From Fimenecus sp051881415 (lineage in GTDB: Bacteria; Bacillota; Clostridia; Oscillospirales; Acutalibacteraceae): 15,686 nucleotides of DNA. The translations under genes and the position numbers were made by a program. Shown here piece by piece: positions 8,487 through 15,006 of this stretch. Where the stretch lies: the NCBI GenBank assembly GCA_051881415.1, contig JBJEPV010000031.1, positions 1 through 15,686 on the forward strand. Reading direction: 5' to 3'. Positions within the stretch are counted from its first letter, which is position 1. Each line of letters opens with the position of its first letter. The notes under the pieces are model-generated. The model saw only the letters and a list, made by a program, of their open reading frames with translations, was not told the origin of the DNA and searched no databases.

Positions 8487-8990
8487 TTAAACCCCCATTT
8501 TTTTGAGTTTCCCCATCAATGACCCGCTGGAATGCCCGTGGCAAATTGCCATGGCGAGCGCGTCGGCAGTATCGTCGGGCTTCGGCACTTTTTCAAGGTT
8601 GAGTATGATGCGCGTCATTTCCTGCACCTGTTTTTTCTCGGCTCTGCCGTAGCCGACCACGCTTTGTTTGACCTGCAAGGGCGTATACTCGAAAATATCC
8701 AGCCCGTGCTGTTGGGCGGCAAGCATCGTCACGCCGCGTGCTTGCGCGACATCAATCACTGTTTTTGCATTGGTGTTGTAAAACAGTTTTTCAATCGCCA
8801 TCGCGTCGGGTTTGTATCGCTCCATCAGCGCGCAAAGGTCATCGTAAATGATTTGGAGCCGCCTGTTAAACGGCGTGCCTGCATCGGTGGTAATTGCACC
8901 GTAATCCACCACGGAAAAGCGGTTGTTGCGGTAATCGAGCACCCCGTAACCGACAATCGCATACCCCGGGTCAATGCCTAAAATCGTCAT
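8487..8990 (-). CDS. ruvC: Crossover junction endonuclease RuvC
   Basis: RuvC is the Holliday junction resolvase that cuts symmetric strands and completes the RuvABC complex. From the chosen ATG it has 167 residues. The RNase H-fold acidic residues are visible: Asp7 in GIDPG, Glu in AIEKLFYN, and the DTADALAMAICH block near the C-terminus with two Asp. The frame remains open for 23 more codons upstream, but that extension is hydrophobic and atypical. The ATG at 8988-8990 gives the canonical MTILGIDPGYAIVGYG start and has AAGGG 8 nt upstream. This is the first gene of the leftward operon. Confidence 0.96.
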   Translation of the reverse strand: MTILGIDPGYAIVGYGVLDYRNNRFSVVDYGAITTDAGTPFNRRLQIIYDDLCALMERYKPDAMAIEKLFYNTNAKTVIDVAQARGVTMLAAQQHGLDIFEYTPLQVKQSVVGYGRAEKKQVQEMTRIILNLEKVPKPDDTADALAMAICHGHSSGSLMGKLKKMGV

Positions 8991-9030
8991 AGTTTTTTCC
9001 CTTATTATAGTATAAAGCAATATTAGAAGA

Positions 9031-9059
9031 ATTTTACCACAAACGGGGAGAAATAGCAA
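9031..9059 (-). promoter_or_regulatory. Putative sigma-A promoter of the ruvC-led operon
   Basis: On the minus strand, TTGCTA (9054-9059) and TAAAAT (9031-9036) are separated by exactly 17 nt. Transcription would start near 9024, giving a leader of about 34 nt that contains the AAGGG site before ruvC. A TATAAT at 9004-9009 is a stronger -10 by itself, but it has no partner -35 and would exclude the ribosome-binding site from the transcript. Confidence 0.5.
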
Positions 9060-9113
9060 GTAAACAGAGTGTGAATTCTCAAAAAATCGGATTGCGTAAA
9101 ATTTCGGCGAAAC

Positions 9114-9142
9114 TTGACAAATTGCGGGAAATGGCTTATTTT
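9114..9142 (+). promoter_or_regulatory. Putative sigma-A promoter of the leucine-rich-repeat gene
   Basis: A perfect TTGACA (9114-9119) is followed after 17 nt by TATTTT (9137-9142), which matches four of six -10 bases. Transcription would begin near 9149, leaving a short leader with AAAGGA before the TTG start. It points away from the ruvC promoter, so the two transcripts diverge from about 9024-9149. Confidence 0.6.
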
Positions 9143-9169
9143 ATGACAGAGGTTCTCAAACTATATAAC

Positions 9170-9175
9170 AAAGGA
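9170..9175 (+). promoter_or_regulatory. Shine-Dalgarno supporting a TTG start
   Basis: AAAGGA lies 11 nt before the TTG at 9187. There is no in-frame ATG that would keep the paired N-terminal cysteines, so this site supports the non-ATG start. Confidence 0.55.
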
Positions 9176-9186
9176 TTTGACTGTAT

Positions 9187-10836
9187 TTGGAGAAAAAGTG
9201 TATACACTGCGGTGCACCGTTGCCGCAGGAAGCCGATTTTTGTTTGCAATGCTTTTCACCGCAAACGAAATCCGCCTCACCCGCCGCAGTCAGCGACCCG
9301 GCACCGAAAAAGACACATACGCATCGCATCCAAAAATGGAAAAACGCTCCGAAAGCGTTCTTATTTTGGCGCACAAAACGGACGCGCATACTTGCCTGTA
9401 CGGCGATGCTGTTTGTGACCTGCGGCATATGTTTTTTGGCTGTGCAAACCGCAAACCGGAACACCGCGCCCGCCGTCTTACAAACCACGCAAGTGCCCGT
9501 TACACAAGAAAACGGGGAGTTTGTTACCGACGCGGCAGGTGAAATTGTCACCGAAACCGTGGAAATCACCACCGAAGCACAGGGATTTTTTGAAAAGCTC
9601 TTTCATCCGGGCGAAAGCACGGAAGAAAGCACTTCTCAATCCGGCGGTTTTTGGGACAGGCTGTTCGGGAACAGCGAAGAAACCACCGCCCAAGGCGATG
9701 ACCATGCCGGCACAGACGGTTCCGCCGACACCGGAACCGCCACCAACGAGACGGAAAGTGCTCCGACTGCACCGAGCACCCCCACCGAAGCACCAACCGA
9801 ATCGCAACCCGAGGAGCCGATTGTTGCGCCGCCTGCCAACAGTGCAAAATGGGAATGGACGGAACAAAACGGCGCGGTAAAGCTCACCAAATACACAGGC
9901 AATGACAGTATTGTCACCGTTCCCGCCTATATGGACGGCAAGCATGTTTCGTATCTCGGGGAAAATCTGTTTGCAAACAACAGCAAAATTCAAAAAATAC
10001 AGTTTGAAGGAACATCGGACGACTCCGGGATGCTCTATTTGCCGTATAACACAGCCGTCTTTTCCGATTTGCCGAATTTAACTTCGATTACCTTGCCGTA
10101 TGCAACCTCGGCATATATGGTGAACACGGCAGGCGAAAAAGCCTACTACTATTCCTTTCACAAATTGATTACCGGTTGTCCGAAATTGAGCAGTGTCTCC
10201 TTTACCGAACGGCAAAATCCGAACCTGTCCTACAACGGCCGTATGTATACCAGCGGCGGCGCAGTCTATGAGGATATATCCGATACGCTTGTATATTATC
10301 CGCCCGGCAGAACAGACAAGCAGTGTACCATAGCATCATACGCACGCTCCATTGCCGGCCATGCTTTTCAAGACAATCCGTATTTGGAAAGCGTTGTCTT
10401 TCCCAAACGATTTTCAAGCGTCAGTGCAACACGCGTAAACTTTTTGGGTTGCACAAATTTGTCCGCTTTTTCCGTTGCGGACGGTAACACGGAATATTAT
10501 GCAAAAGACGGCGTTTTGTACTGCAAGAGAGCATCCGTTATCTCGAACGGCGTGGAATATTATGATGTATTTTGGTATCCGCCCGGCAAAAAGGACTCTG
10601 TATTCGTCACACCGGCAGATACGCACTTGGTGTTCTCGGGGATTGCATTTTGCGGCAACCCGTATTTGACCACCCTGCAATTCTCCGAATCGTGCCGGGT
10701 AGATAAAACCATTGTCACCAGTGAAGCGGCACCGCCTTCGTTACGCTGTATACGCATCAAAAATGACGGTTCTATTGCAGACATTCGGGATTTAAACGAT
10801 ATTCAAGCCAAGTGTACCATTGAATATTATGCATAA
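9187..10836 (+). CDS. Zinc-ribbon, single-TM, BspA-like leucine-rich-repeat surface protein
   Basis: The 549-residue protein begins at TTG. Cys5-x2-Cys8 and Cys19-x2-Cys22 form a small N-terminal zinc ribbon. A hydrophobic segment (about 67-87) preceded by Arg/Lys is a membrane anchor, which should leave the ribbon in the cytoplasm. Residues 90-220 are a Thr/Glu/Pro/Ser-rich linker containing two similar short blocks, GFFEKLFHPGE (from 133) and GFWDRLFGNSEE (from 154). Residues about 240-510 carry BspA/LRR_5-type repeats: two units read roughly LYY/FWYPPG, then AFxxNPYLxxxxF (AFQDNPYLESVVF, AFCGNPYLTTLQF). There is no LPxTG or dockerin. BspA-like proteins often mediate surface contacts, but here the ligand is unknown. 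It has its own promoter and terminator and is oriented opposite to both neighbouring operons, suggesting an accessory gene. Confidence 0.85.
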   Translation: MEKKCIHCGAPLPQEADFCLQCFSPQTKSASPAAVSDPAPKKTHTHRIQKWKNAPKAFLFWRTKRTRILACTAMLFVTCGICFLAVQTANRNTAPAVLQTTQVPVTQENGEFVTDAAGEIVTETVEITTEAQGFFEKLFHPGESTEESTSQSGGFWDRLFGNSEETTAQGDDHAGTDGSADTGTATNETESAPTAPSTPTEAPTESQPEEPIVAPPANSAKWEWTEQNGAVKLTKYTGNDSIVTVPAYMDGKHVSYLGENLFANNSKIQKIQFEGTSDDSGMLYLPYNTAVFSDLPNLTSITLPYATSAYMVNTAGEKAYYYSFHKLITGCPKLSSVSFTERQNPNLSYNGRMYTSGGAVYEDISDTLVYYPPGRTDKQCTIASYARSIAGHAFQDNPYLESVVFPKRFSSVSATRVNFLGCTNLSAFSVADGNTEYYAKDGVLYCKRASVISNGVEYYDVFWYPPGKKDSVFVTPADTHLVFSGIAFCGNPYLTTLQFSESCRVDKTIVTSEAAPPSLRCIRIKNDGSIADIRDLNDIQAKCTIEYYA

Positions 10837-10837
10837 C

Positions 10838-10880
10838 ACAGAAAAGCAACCGTGCGTTTGCGGCGCGGTTGCTTTTCTGT
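10838..10880 (+). terminator. Strong intrinsic terminator, probably bidirectional
   Basis: ACAGAAAAGCAACCG (10838-10852) pairs perfectly with 10866-10880 over 15 bp, with up to three further pairs inside. On the plus strand it is followed by TTATTTTG and starts one base after the leucine-rich-repeat stop. The GC core with AAAA on one side and TTTT on the other lets it work for minus-strand transcripts as well. It would end the lipoprotein message after that message passes through the der-tail copy. Confidence 0.85.
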
Positions 10881-10933
10881 TATTTTGTATCCTTTTTGCC
10901 GTTTCTGCCCTCGCGTTCACGAATGATGAAACG
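10880..10933 (-). repeat. 54-bp direct repeat, detached copy of the der 3' end
   Basis: These 54 bases are identical to 12262-12315, the last 17 codons and stop of der. Read on the minus strand they encode RFIIREREGRNGKKDTK and a stop, but with no upstream der sequence. Identity ends exactly at 10933/12315 on one side and at the shared stop codon on the other. The copy lies 9 nt beyond the lipoprotein stop and touches the 10838-10880 hairpin. It has no coding role of its own and looks like an integration or crossover scar. Confidence 0.95.
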
Positions 10934-10942
10934 GGAGTCTAT

Positions 10943-12136
10943 TTATTCTCCTGCGGAAATACGAATAGATATATTGCTGACTGCATTCGGCTCATCATAT
11001 GCAACACCGATACGAATGCCTTCTTCAAAAGTACCGTCCGAATAGGTTTTCGTTGCAAATAGATAATACTTTGCATAACTGCTTTCGGTGTCTGTTGTAT
11101 ACGCCGTGTTTGCTATTGCCGCTTCAAATTCAGCAACAGGCATTCCGTAATATATCCCATTCGGCAGTTTGGCGGGAATGTCATCATCATAAAAAGAAAT
11201 GTCTTCCACCACGGTGTATTCAATCGGCAACTCGTTGGGCATATTATTTTTCACCCTCAAAGACATGCTCTTTCCGTTTTTGGAAATCACTAAGTCTCCT
11301 CTGCCGGTACCGGCAACAGTTGCATCGGATTGCTGTGTTTGCAATGTCCAGCCGTTCTCAATAAATGCCGTAACAGGAATCGGCATTTGATATAACGCGC
11401 CGTCAATTTCAAGAATACCGGATTTCATATCCGTGCCGAGTTCGGTGGGCGCCTGATAGTCTTTTATATATGCCGGTTTTTCATCGCTGACGGAAGTTTC
11501 CTTAAAATTCTCCGGCTTGACAAGATTTTCCAATTCAACCTTGCGCAATATGCCGGTTTCCGTATCAATTTCAAATGTGATTTTACTGTTTATATCCACT
11601 TCATACTCTAAGTCCTTATACGAAGAACCATCATAGGTGTCAACCGGACTCCCGTATGCCGCAGTAATATCCGCCTCGGTAGAAGTTCCCAACACAACGC
11701 CTTTTGCCATTTCTGCACTTTTTTGTCCGTTTTCCCACCATGCATCGCTTACGCTTATGCCGCCGATATAGGTATCTGTAATCGGCAATGCACTTTTTGC
11801 AAAGTTCACAACTTCAACCATTAGCTCGACTTCACCATTATATGTCATATGGCAAAAATCGTACGTCTCTGCTTCTAGAATAACATCTTTATCTTCTCTG
11901 TCGGAAAAAGTCCAACCTTGCTTCATAAAATCAGACAGAGTCATTGGGAACTGATAGACTGTACCGTCTAATTTGATTTGGAAATCATACAGTGAATCTG
12001 TCCACTTCACGCCGCCTGTATAATCAGCCAAGCCATTCTGCAATGCATTTTTGTCCGTCTCATTCGTTCCTTTTCCACATGCTGCAAGTCCGATAACCAT
12101 CAGCACAGCCAAAAGAATAGATAGAGCTTTTTTCAT
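10943..12136 (-). CDS. Putative lipoprotein with two tandem homologous domains
   Basis: From the ATG the product has 397 residues and a type II signal peptide: MKK, a hydrophobic core and lipobox LAAC with Cys20. It is therefore expected on the outer face of the membrane. Residues about 47-206 and 236-394 appear to be two diverged copies of one domain. The aligned pattern includes LDGTVYQFP/IDGALYQMP, then FMKQGWTF/FIENGWTL, a xxNG-hydrophobic strand, ALPIT/ELPIE and a GVVLGTSTEADI/GIYYGMPVAEFE element. I do not recognise the family. Codon use is AT-richer than the neighbours: 11581-11640 holds 20 G+C of 60, against 39 of 60 at 12961-13020 in der. The frame extends four codons up to a GTG at 12148, rejected because the Shine-Dalgarno falls there. 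It is flanked by 54-bp direct repeats, which suggests acquisition. Confidence 0.85.
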   Translation of the reverse strand: MKKALSILLAVLMVIGLAACGKGTNETDKNALQNGLADYTGGVKWTDSLYDFQIKLDGTVYQFPMTLSDFMKQGWTFSDREDKDVILEAETYDFCHMTYNGEVELMVEVVNFAKSALPITDTYIGGISVSDAWWENGQKSAEMAKGVVLGTSTEADITAAYGSPVDTYDGSSYKDLEYEVDINSKITFEIDTETGILRKVELENLVKPENFKETSVSDEKPAYIKDYQAPTELGTDMKSGILEIDGALYQMPIPVTAFIENGWTLQTQQSDATVAGTGRGDLVISKNGKSMSLRVKNNMPNELPIEYTVVEDISFYDDDIPAKLPNGIYYGMPVAEFEAAIANTAYTTDTESSYAKYYLFATKTYSDGTFEEGIRIGVAYDEPNAVSNISIRISAGE

Positions 12137-12145
12137 AATTTCACA

Positions 12146-12152
12146 CACCTCT
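12146..12152 (-). promoter_or_regulatory. Shine-Dalgarno of the lipoprotein gene
   Basis: AGAGGTG on the minus strand is 9 nt before the ATG at 12136. It overlaps the upstream GTG at 12146-12148, so that GTG is unlikely to be the start. Confidence 0.7.
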
Positions 12153-12162
12153 TTTTTTGTTC

Positions 12163-12191
12163 ATTCTACCGAATGGAAGACGGAAAAACAA
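12163..12191 (-). promoter_or_regulatory. Putative sigma-A promoter of the lipoprotein gene
   Basis: On the minus strand, TTGTTT (12186-12191) and TAGAAT (12163-12168, five of six matches) are spaced 17 nt apart. It sits just downstream of the der terminator, so the lipoprotein can be transcribed independently of der. Confidence 0.5.
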
Positions 12192-12213
12192 TTCTCTAAC
12201 AGAGTACAAACAG

Positions 12214-12246
12214 AAAAAAAGCAGAAATTCTAAGAAATTTCTGCTT
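12214..12246 (-). terminator. Intrinsic terminator after der
   Basis: An 11-bp stem with AGCAGAAATT at 12220-12229 pairing with 12236-12245 (plus A12219-T12246) encloses a 6-nt loop. On the minus strand it is followed by seven T residues. It lies about 15 nt after the der stop and ends the yceD-rpmF-DUF512-der transcript. Confidence 0.85.
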
Positions 12247-12261
12247 CGTATTTTATTCGTT

Positions 12262-12315
12262 TTATTTTGTATCCTTTTTGCCGTTTCTGCCCTCGCGTTC
12301 ACGAATGATGAAACG
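12262..12315 (-). repeat. 54-bp direct repeat, resident copy within the der 3' end
   Basis: This is the functional partner of the copy at 10880-10933, from the der stop codon back through 17 codons, identical at all 54 positions. The two copies are in direct orientation with a 1382-bp period. Recombination between them would remove the lipoprotein cassette and leave der intact. Confidence 0.95.
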
Positions 12316-13605
12316 CGTGGGCGTACCCTCAAGCCCGAAGACTTCGCGGATTTGGTTATCAATATACCGCTGATAGCTGTAATGGAACAAATCCTTGCTG
12401 TTGACAAAGCAAACGAATGTCGGCGGGCGGGTGGACGCCTGCGTCATATAATAGATTTTTAAGCGTCTGCCCTTGTCGGTGGGGGGCTGAACGCGGGTAG
12501 TCGCATCTGCCAACACTTCGTTGAGTTTCCCCGTCGAAATACGCATGGCATTTTGTTCGTTGACAAATTTAATCAGTTCAAACAGGCGGTCAAGCCGCTG
12601 CCCCGTTTTGGCGGAAATGAAAATAATCGGCGCGTAACTCATAAACGAAAAATCGTTCATCAGTTTTTTGCGCTCTTTGTCCATCGTTTTGCCGTCTTTC
12701 GAGACAGCGTCCCACTTATTGACCGCGATAATGCACGCCTTGCCGAGGTCATGCGCAATGCCCGCCACTTTGGAATCCTGCTCGGTAAACCCTTCGGTGC
12801 CGTCAATCATAATCACGCACACATCGGCGCGCTCGACCGCCATTCTCGCGCGAATGACCGAATATTTTTCGATTTGGTCTTCGACCTTGCTTTTGCGGCG
12901 AAGCCCCGCAGTATCAATAAACACAAAATTGCCGAACTGATTTTCGACGATTGTGTCGGTTGCGTCGCGCGTGGTGCCCGCAATGTCGGAGACAATCGCG
13001 CGGTTTTCGCCCGAAATGGCGTTAATCAGCGAGGATTTGCCGACATTCGGTTTGCCGATGACTGCCACGCGGACGGTTTCGCCGTCCAATTCGTCCTCGG
13101 TCTGCTCGGGCAAATATTTTAAAACTTCGTCCAAAAGGTCGCCCGTGCCGTGCCCATGCACGGAGGAAACCGCCACGGGGTCGCCGAGTCCGAGATTGTA
13201 AAATTCGTAGAATTCGGGCGGGATTTCACCGACGGTATCGCATTTATTGACGCACAGCACAATCGGTTTGCCGCTTTTTTGGAGCATTGCCGCGACTTCC
13301 TGGTCGGTGGCGACCACGCCCGTGCGCAAATCCGTCACCAATATGATAACATCGGCGCTGTCGATCGCCAATTCTGCCTGGCGGCGCATCTGCGACAGAA
13401 TCACATCGTCGGAATACGGCTCAATGCCGCCCGTATCCACAAGCAACATATTGTGCCCGAGCCACTCGCAGTCGCCGTAAATACGGTCGCGCGTGACGCC
13501 CGGGGTATCGTCGACAATCGAAAGCCGTTTGCCGACCAATTTGTTAAATAAGGTACTTTTGCCGACATTCGGTCTGCCGACAATCGCCACAACGGGTCTT
13601 GCCAT
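12262..13605 (-). CDS. der: Ribosome biogenesis GTPase Der (EngA)
   Basis: Der is an essential double GTPase in 50S subunit assembly. The 447 residues contain first G domain motifs GRPNVGKST (10-18), DTPGVTRDR, DTGG (57-60) and NKCD (120-123). The second G domain has GKPNVGKSS (184-192), DTAGLRRKSK (231-240) and NKWD (296-299), and it is followed by a KH-like domain (about 350-440) and a basic tail. All nucleotide-binding motifs look intact. The gene lies 2 nt after the DUF512 gene, and its GGGGGTG Shine-Dalgarno is within the end of that gene, so translation is probably coupled. The last 54 bases are duplicated beyond the lipoprotein gene, but the der reading frame itself is complete. Confidence 0.97.
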   Translation of the reverse strand: MARPVVAIVGRPNVGKSTLFNKLVGKRLSIVDDTPGVTRDRIYGDCEWLGHNMLLVDTGGIEPYSDDVILSQMRRQAELAIDSADVIILVTDLRTGVVATDQEVAAMLQKSGKPIVLCVNKCDTVGEIPPEFYEFYNLGLGDPVAVSSVHGHGTGDLLDEVLKYLPEQTEDELDGETVRVAVIGKPNVGKSSLINAISGENRAIVSDIAGTTRDATDTIVENQFGNFVFIDTAGLRRKSKVEDQIEKYSVIRARMAVERADVCVIMIDGTEGFTEQDSKVAGIAHDLGKACIIAVNKWDAVSKDGKTMDKERKKLMNDFSFMSYAPIIFISAKTGQRLDRLFELIKFVNEQNAMRISTGKLNEVLADATTRVQPPTDKGRRLKIYYMTQASTRPPTFVCFVNSKDLFHYSYQRYIDNQIREVFGLEGTPTRFIIREREGRNGKKDTK

Positions 13606-13607
13606 TT

Positions 13608-14915
13608 TTACACCCCCAAAAGGTTGGAAAGCAGTTCTTCCCCAACATTGCCTGTCGGAATGACGGGCACGCCGAGCGTTTTTTCTGCTTCTTTCAAGGT
13701 AATATCGTCTAAAAATTTATTGTTTTCGGTCGAATGGGAAGTATAGTCAATCGTCATTACAAGCGGGATGAGCAACGCCTCGCCCAAATCGCGGCCGTTC
13801 AGTTGTTCGAGCAAATCCTTACCCGTTAACAGCCCCGCGACGGTGATTTGTTCCCCGAAAAAGTGATTGATGATTTTGACAACCTCGATTTTGCAACCGA
13901 TTTTTTCTTGTGCCGCGGCACACAATTCACAAAGCAGCGGATACGCCGCCGCACCGGTTGCCAACGTCAATTTTTTGTATTTGGATTTCTGCGTGCAAGT
14001 GCCGAGCGCCTCGTAAAACTCTTCTTGCAAAGAAGTCCAAAGCCCCACGCCGTTGTCGATTTGCGGATAGCCGTCGTAATAGTCGCCGTTCGGCAACGGA
14101 CGCTCGGCTTTTAAGAAAAATTCGTCCGCCGGGTAGCATAGGCGCACGCCGTGTTGTGCTTTGAATGCTGTGGAGAAGGCTTCAAGAATGTCGATAACCT
14201 CCCCCGCGGTCTCTTTCGTATACGGCTTAATCGGGCAAAGCCCTTCGCGGAATTTCGTTAAACCCACGGGCACGGCGGCAATGCTTTGCACCGCCGGATA
14301 GAGTTTCGCAAGTTCTTGCAAACTGTATTCGAGTTCTTTGCCGTCGTTGAACCCCGGGCAAAGCACCAGCTGGGTATTCATCGTTATGCCCGCGTCGGCA
14401 AAGCGCCGCAATACGGAAAGCACTTCGCCCGCGTGCTTATTTTTCATCATTTCCACGCGCAGTTGCGGGTTCATGGTGTGCACGGAAATGTTGACGGGGC
14501 TGATATGCATTTGGATAATGCGCTCGATTTCGTGTTCGGAAATGTTGGTCAGCGTAATATAATTCCCGAACAAAAACGAAAGGCGCGAGTCGTCGTCTTT
14601 AAAATACAGGCTTTCGCGCATTCCCGCAGGCAGTTGGTCAATAAAGCAGAAAATGCATTTATTTTTGCAATGCTGTTGTTTGTCCATCAAATAGGTGGCA
14701 AACTGCAAGCCTGTATCTGCCGTTTTAAACTGCACGGTTTTTCGCTTGGCGCCGCATTGAAACTCTGCGGTGACGGGCGCAAAACTCAAACGAAAATCGT
14801 AGTCCAGCACATCTTCAATTTCGTACCCGTCCACGGTTAAGAGGCTGTCCCCTGCGCGCACGCCCGCAAACCAACTGCGGGAAAACCGTTTCACGGACTG
14901 TATTTCAACCGGCAT
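13608..14915 (-). CDS. DUF512 radical SAM protein with N-terminal PDZ-like domain
   Basis: The 435-residue protein opens with a PDZ-like segment (about 1-65, including WFAGVRAGDSLLTVDGYEIED). It then carries the radical SAM cluster motif Cys83-x3-Cys87-x2-Cys90 (CKNKCIFC), which would bind a 4Fe-4S cluster and SAM. Downstream are conserved family blocks DDSRLSFLFGNYITLTN, ISPVNISVHTMNPQLR and the C-terminal DUF512 region with an FFGEQITVAGLLTGKDL block. This layout is widespread in Clostridia and cyanobacteria, commonly beside der. The reaction and substrate are not established to my knowledge. The ATG follows an AGGCGG Shine-Dalgarno that lies inside a possible hairpin (see 14922-14948). Its position with der and rpmF suggests a link to translation or ribosome assembly, but that is inference. 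Confidence 0.9.
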   Translation of the reverse strand: MPVEIQSVKRFSRSWFAGVRAGDSLLTVDGYEIEDVLDYDFRLSFAPVTAEFQCGAKRKTVQFKTADTGLQFATYLMDKQQHCKNKCIFCFIDQLPAGMRESLYFKDDDSRLSFLFGNYITLTNISEHEIERIIQMHISPVNISVHTMNPQLRVEMMKNKHAGEVLSVLRRFADAGITMNTQLVLCPGFNDGKELEYSLQELAKLYPAVQSIAAVPVGLTKFREGLCPIKPYTKETAGEVIDILEAFSTAFKAQHGVRLCYPADEFFLKAERPLPNGDYYDGYPQIDNGVGLWTSLQEEFYEALGTCTQKSKYKKLTLATGAAAYPLLCELCAAAQEKIGCKIEVVKIINHFFGEQITVAGLLTGKDLLEQLNGRDLGEALLIPLVMTIDYTSHSTENNKFLDDITLKEAEKTLGVPVIPTGNVGEELLSNLLGV

Positions 14916-14921
14916 AGGTTA

Positions 14922-14948
14922 CCGCCTTTCCGCACGAGAAAAAGGCGG
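14922..14948 (-). promoter_or_regulatory. Hairpin that would mask the DUF512 Shine-Dalgarno
   Basis: CCGCCTTT (14922-14929 on the plus strand) is an exact inverted repeat of AAAGGCGG (14941-14948), giving an 8-bp stem and 11-nt loop. On the minus-strand transcript the 3' arm is the AAAGGCGG ribosome-binding site, ending 6 nt before the ATG. Its 5' arm is also the 3' arm of the terminator at 14937-14970, so the two folds exclude each other. Regulation is a hypothesis. Confidence 0.4.
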
Positions 14949-14970
14949 GGAAGTAAAAACCTTCTCCACC
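14937..14970 (-). terminator. Imperfect intrinsic terminator after rpmF
   Basis: On the minus strand, GGTGGAGAAG pairs with CTTCCCCGCC (one mismatch, one G-U pair) around a 7-nt loop, followed by TTTTTCTC. It lies about 36 nt after the rpmF stop. It would reduce transcription into the DUF512 and der genes, adjusting their level relative to L32. No separate promoter for the DUF512 gene is evident, so some read-through is expected. Confidence 0.6.
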
Positions 14971-15006
14971 TTTCTGACGTACAAAATCAATTTGCAAAGC
15001 TTAGGC

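Noticed and set aside
9004..9009. Perfect TATAAT on the minus strand just before ruvC
   Set aside because: It has no acceptable -35 at 16-18 nt, and transcription from it would start inside or after the AAGGG ribosome-binding site. The TTGCTA/TAAAAT pair at 9031-9059 fits better.
8991..9059. 23-codon N-terminal extension of RuvC
   Set aside because: It is hydrophobic, covers the promoter and Shine-Dalgarno region and is absent from the usual RuvC start, MTILGIDPG.
10820..11062. 80-residue plus-strand reading frame after the leucine-rich-repeat gene
   Set aside because: It runs through the terminator and the antisense of the der-tail copy. A similar peptide at 12157-12462 arises only because both read the same 54-bp repeat backwards.
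10934..12261. Insertion sequence or transposon around the lipoprotein gene
   Set aside because: There is no transposase frame and no inverted repeat at the inner edges of the 54-bp copies. The direct repeats are far longer than a target-site duplication.
12553..13122. Long plus-strand open frame opposite der
   Set aside because: It is a shadow of a GC-rich conserved gene with intact GTPase motifs on the minus strand, and it has no ribosome-binding site or recognisable product.
14922..14948. The 8-bp hairpin before the DUF512 gene as a terminator
   Set aside because: No U-run follows it on either strand, so it is noted only as a possible ribosome-binding-site mask.
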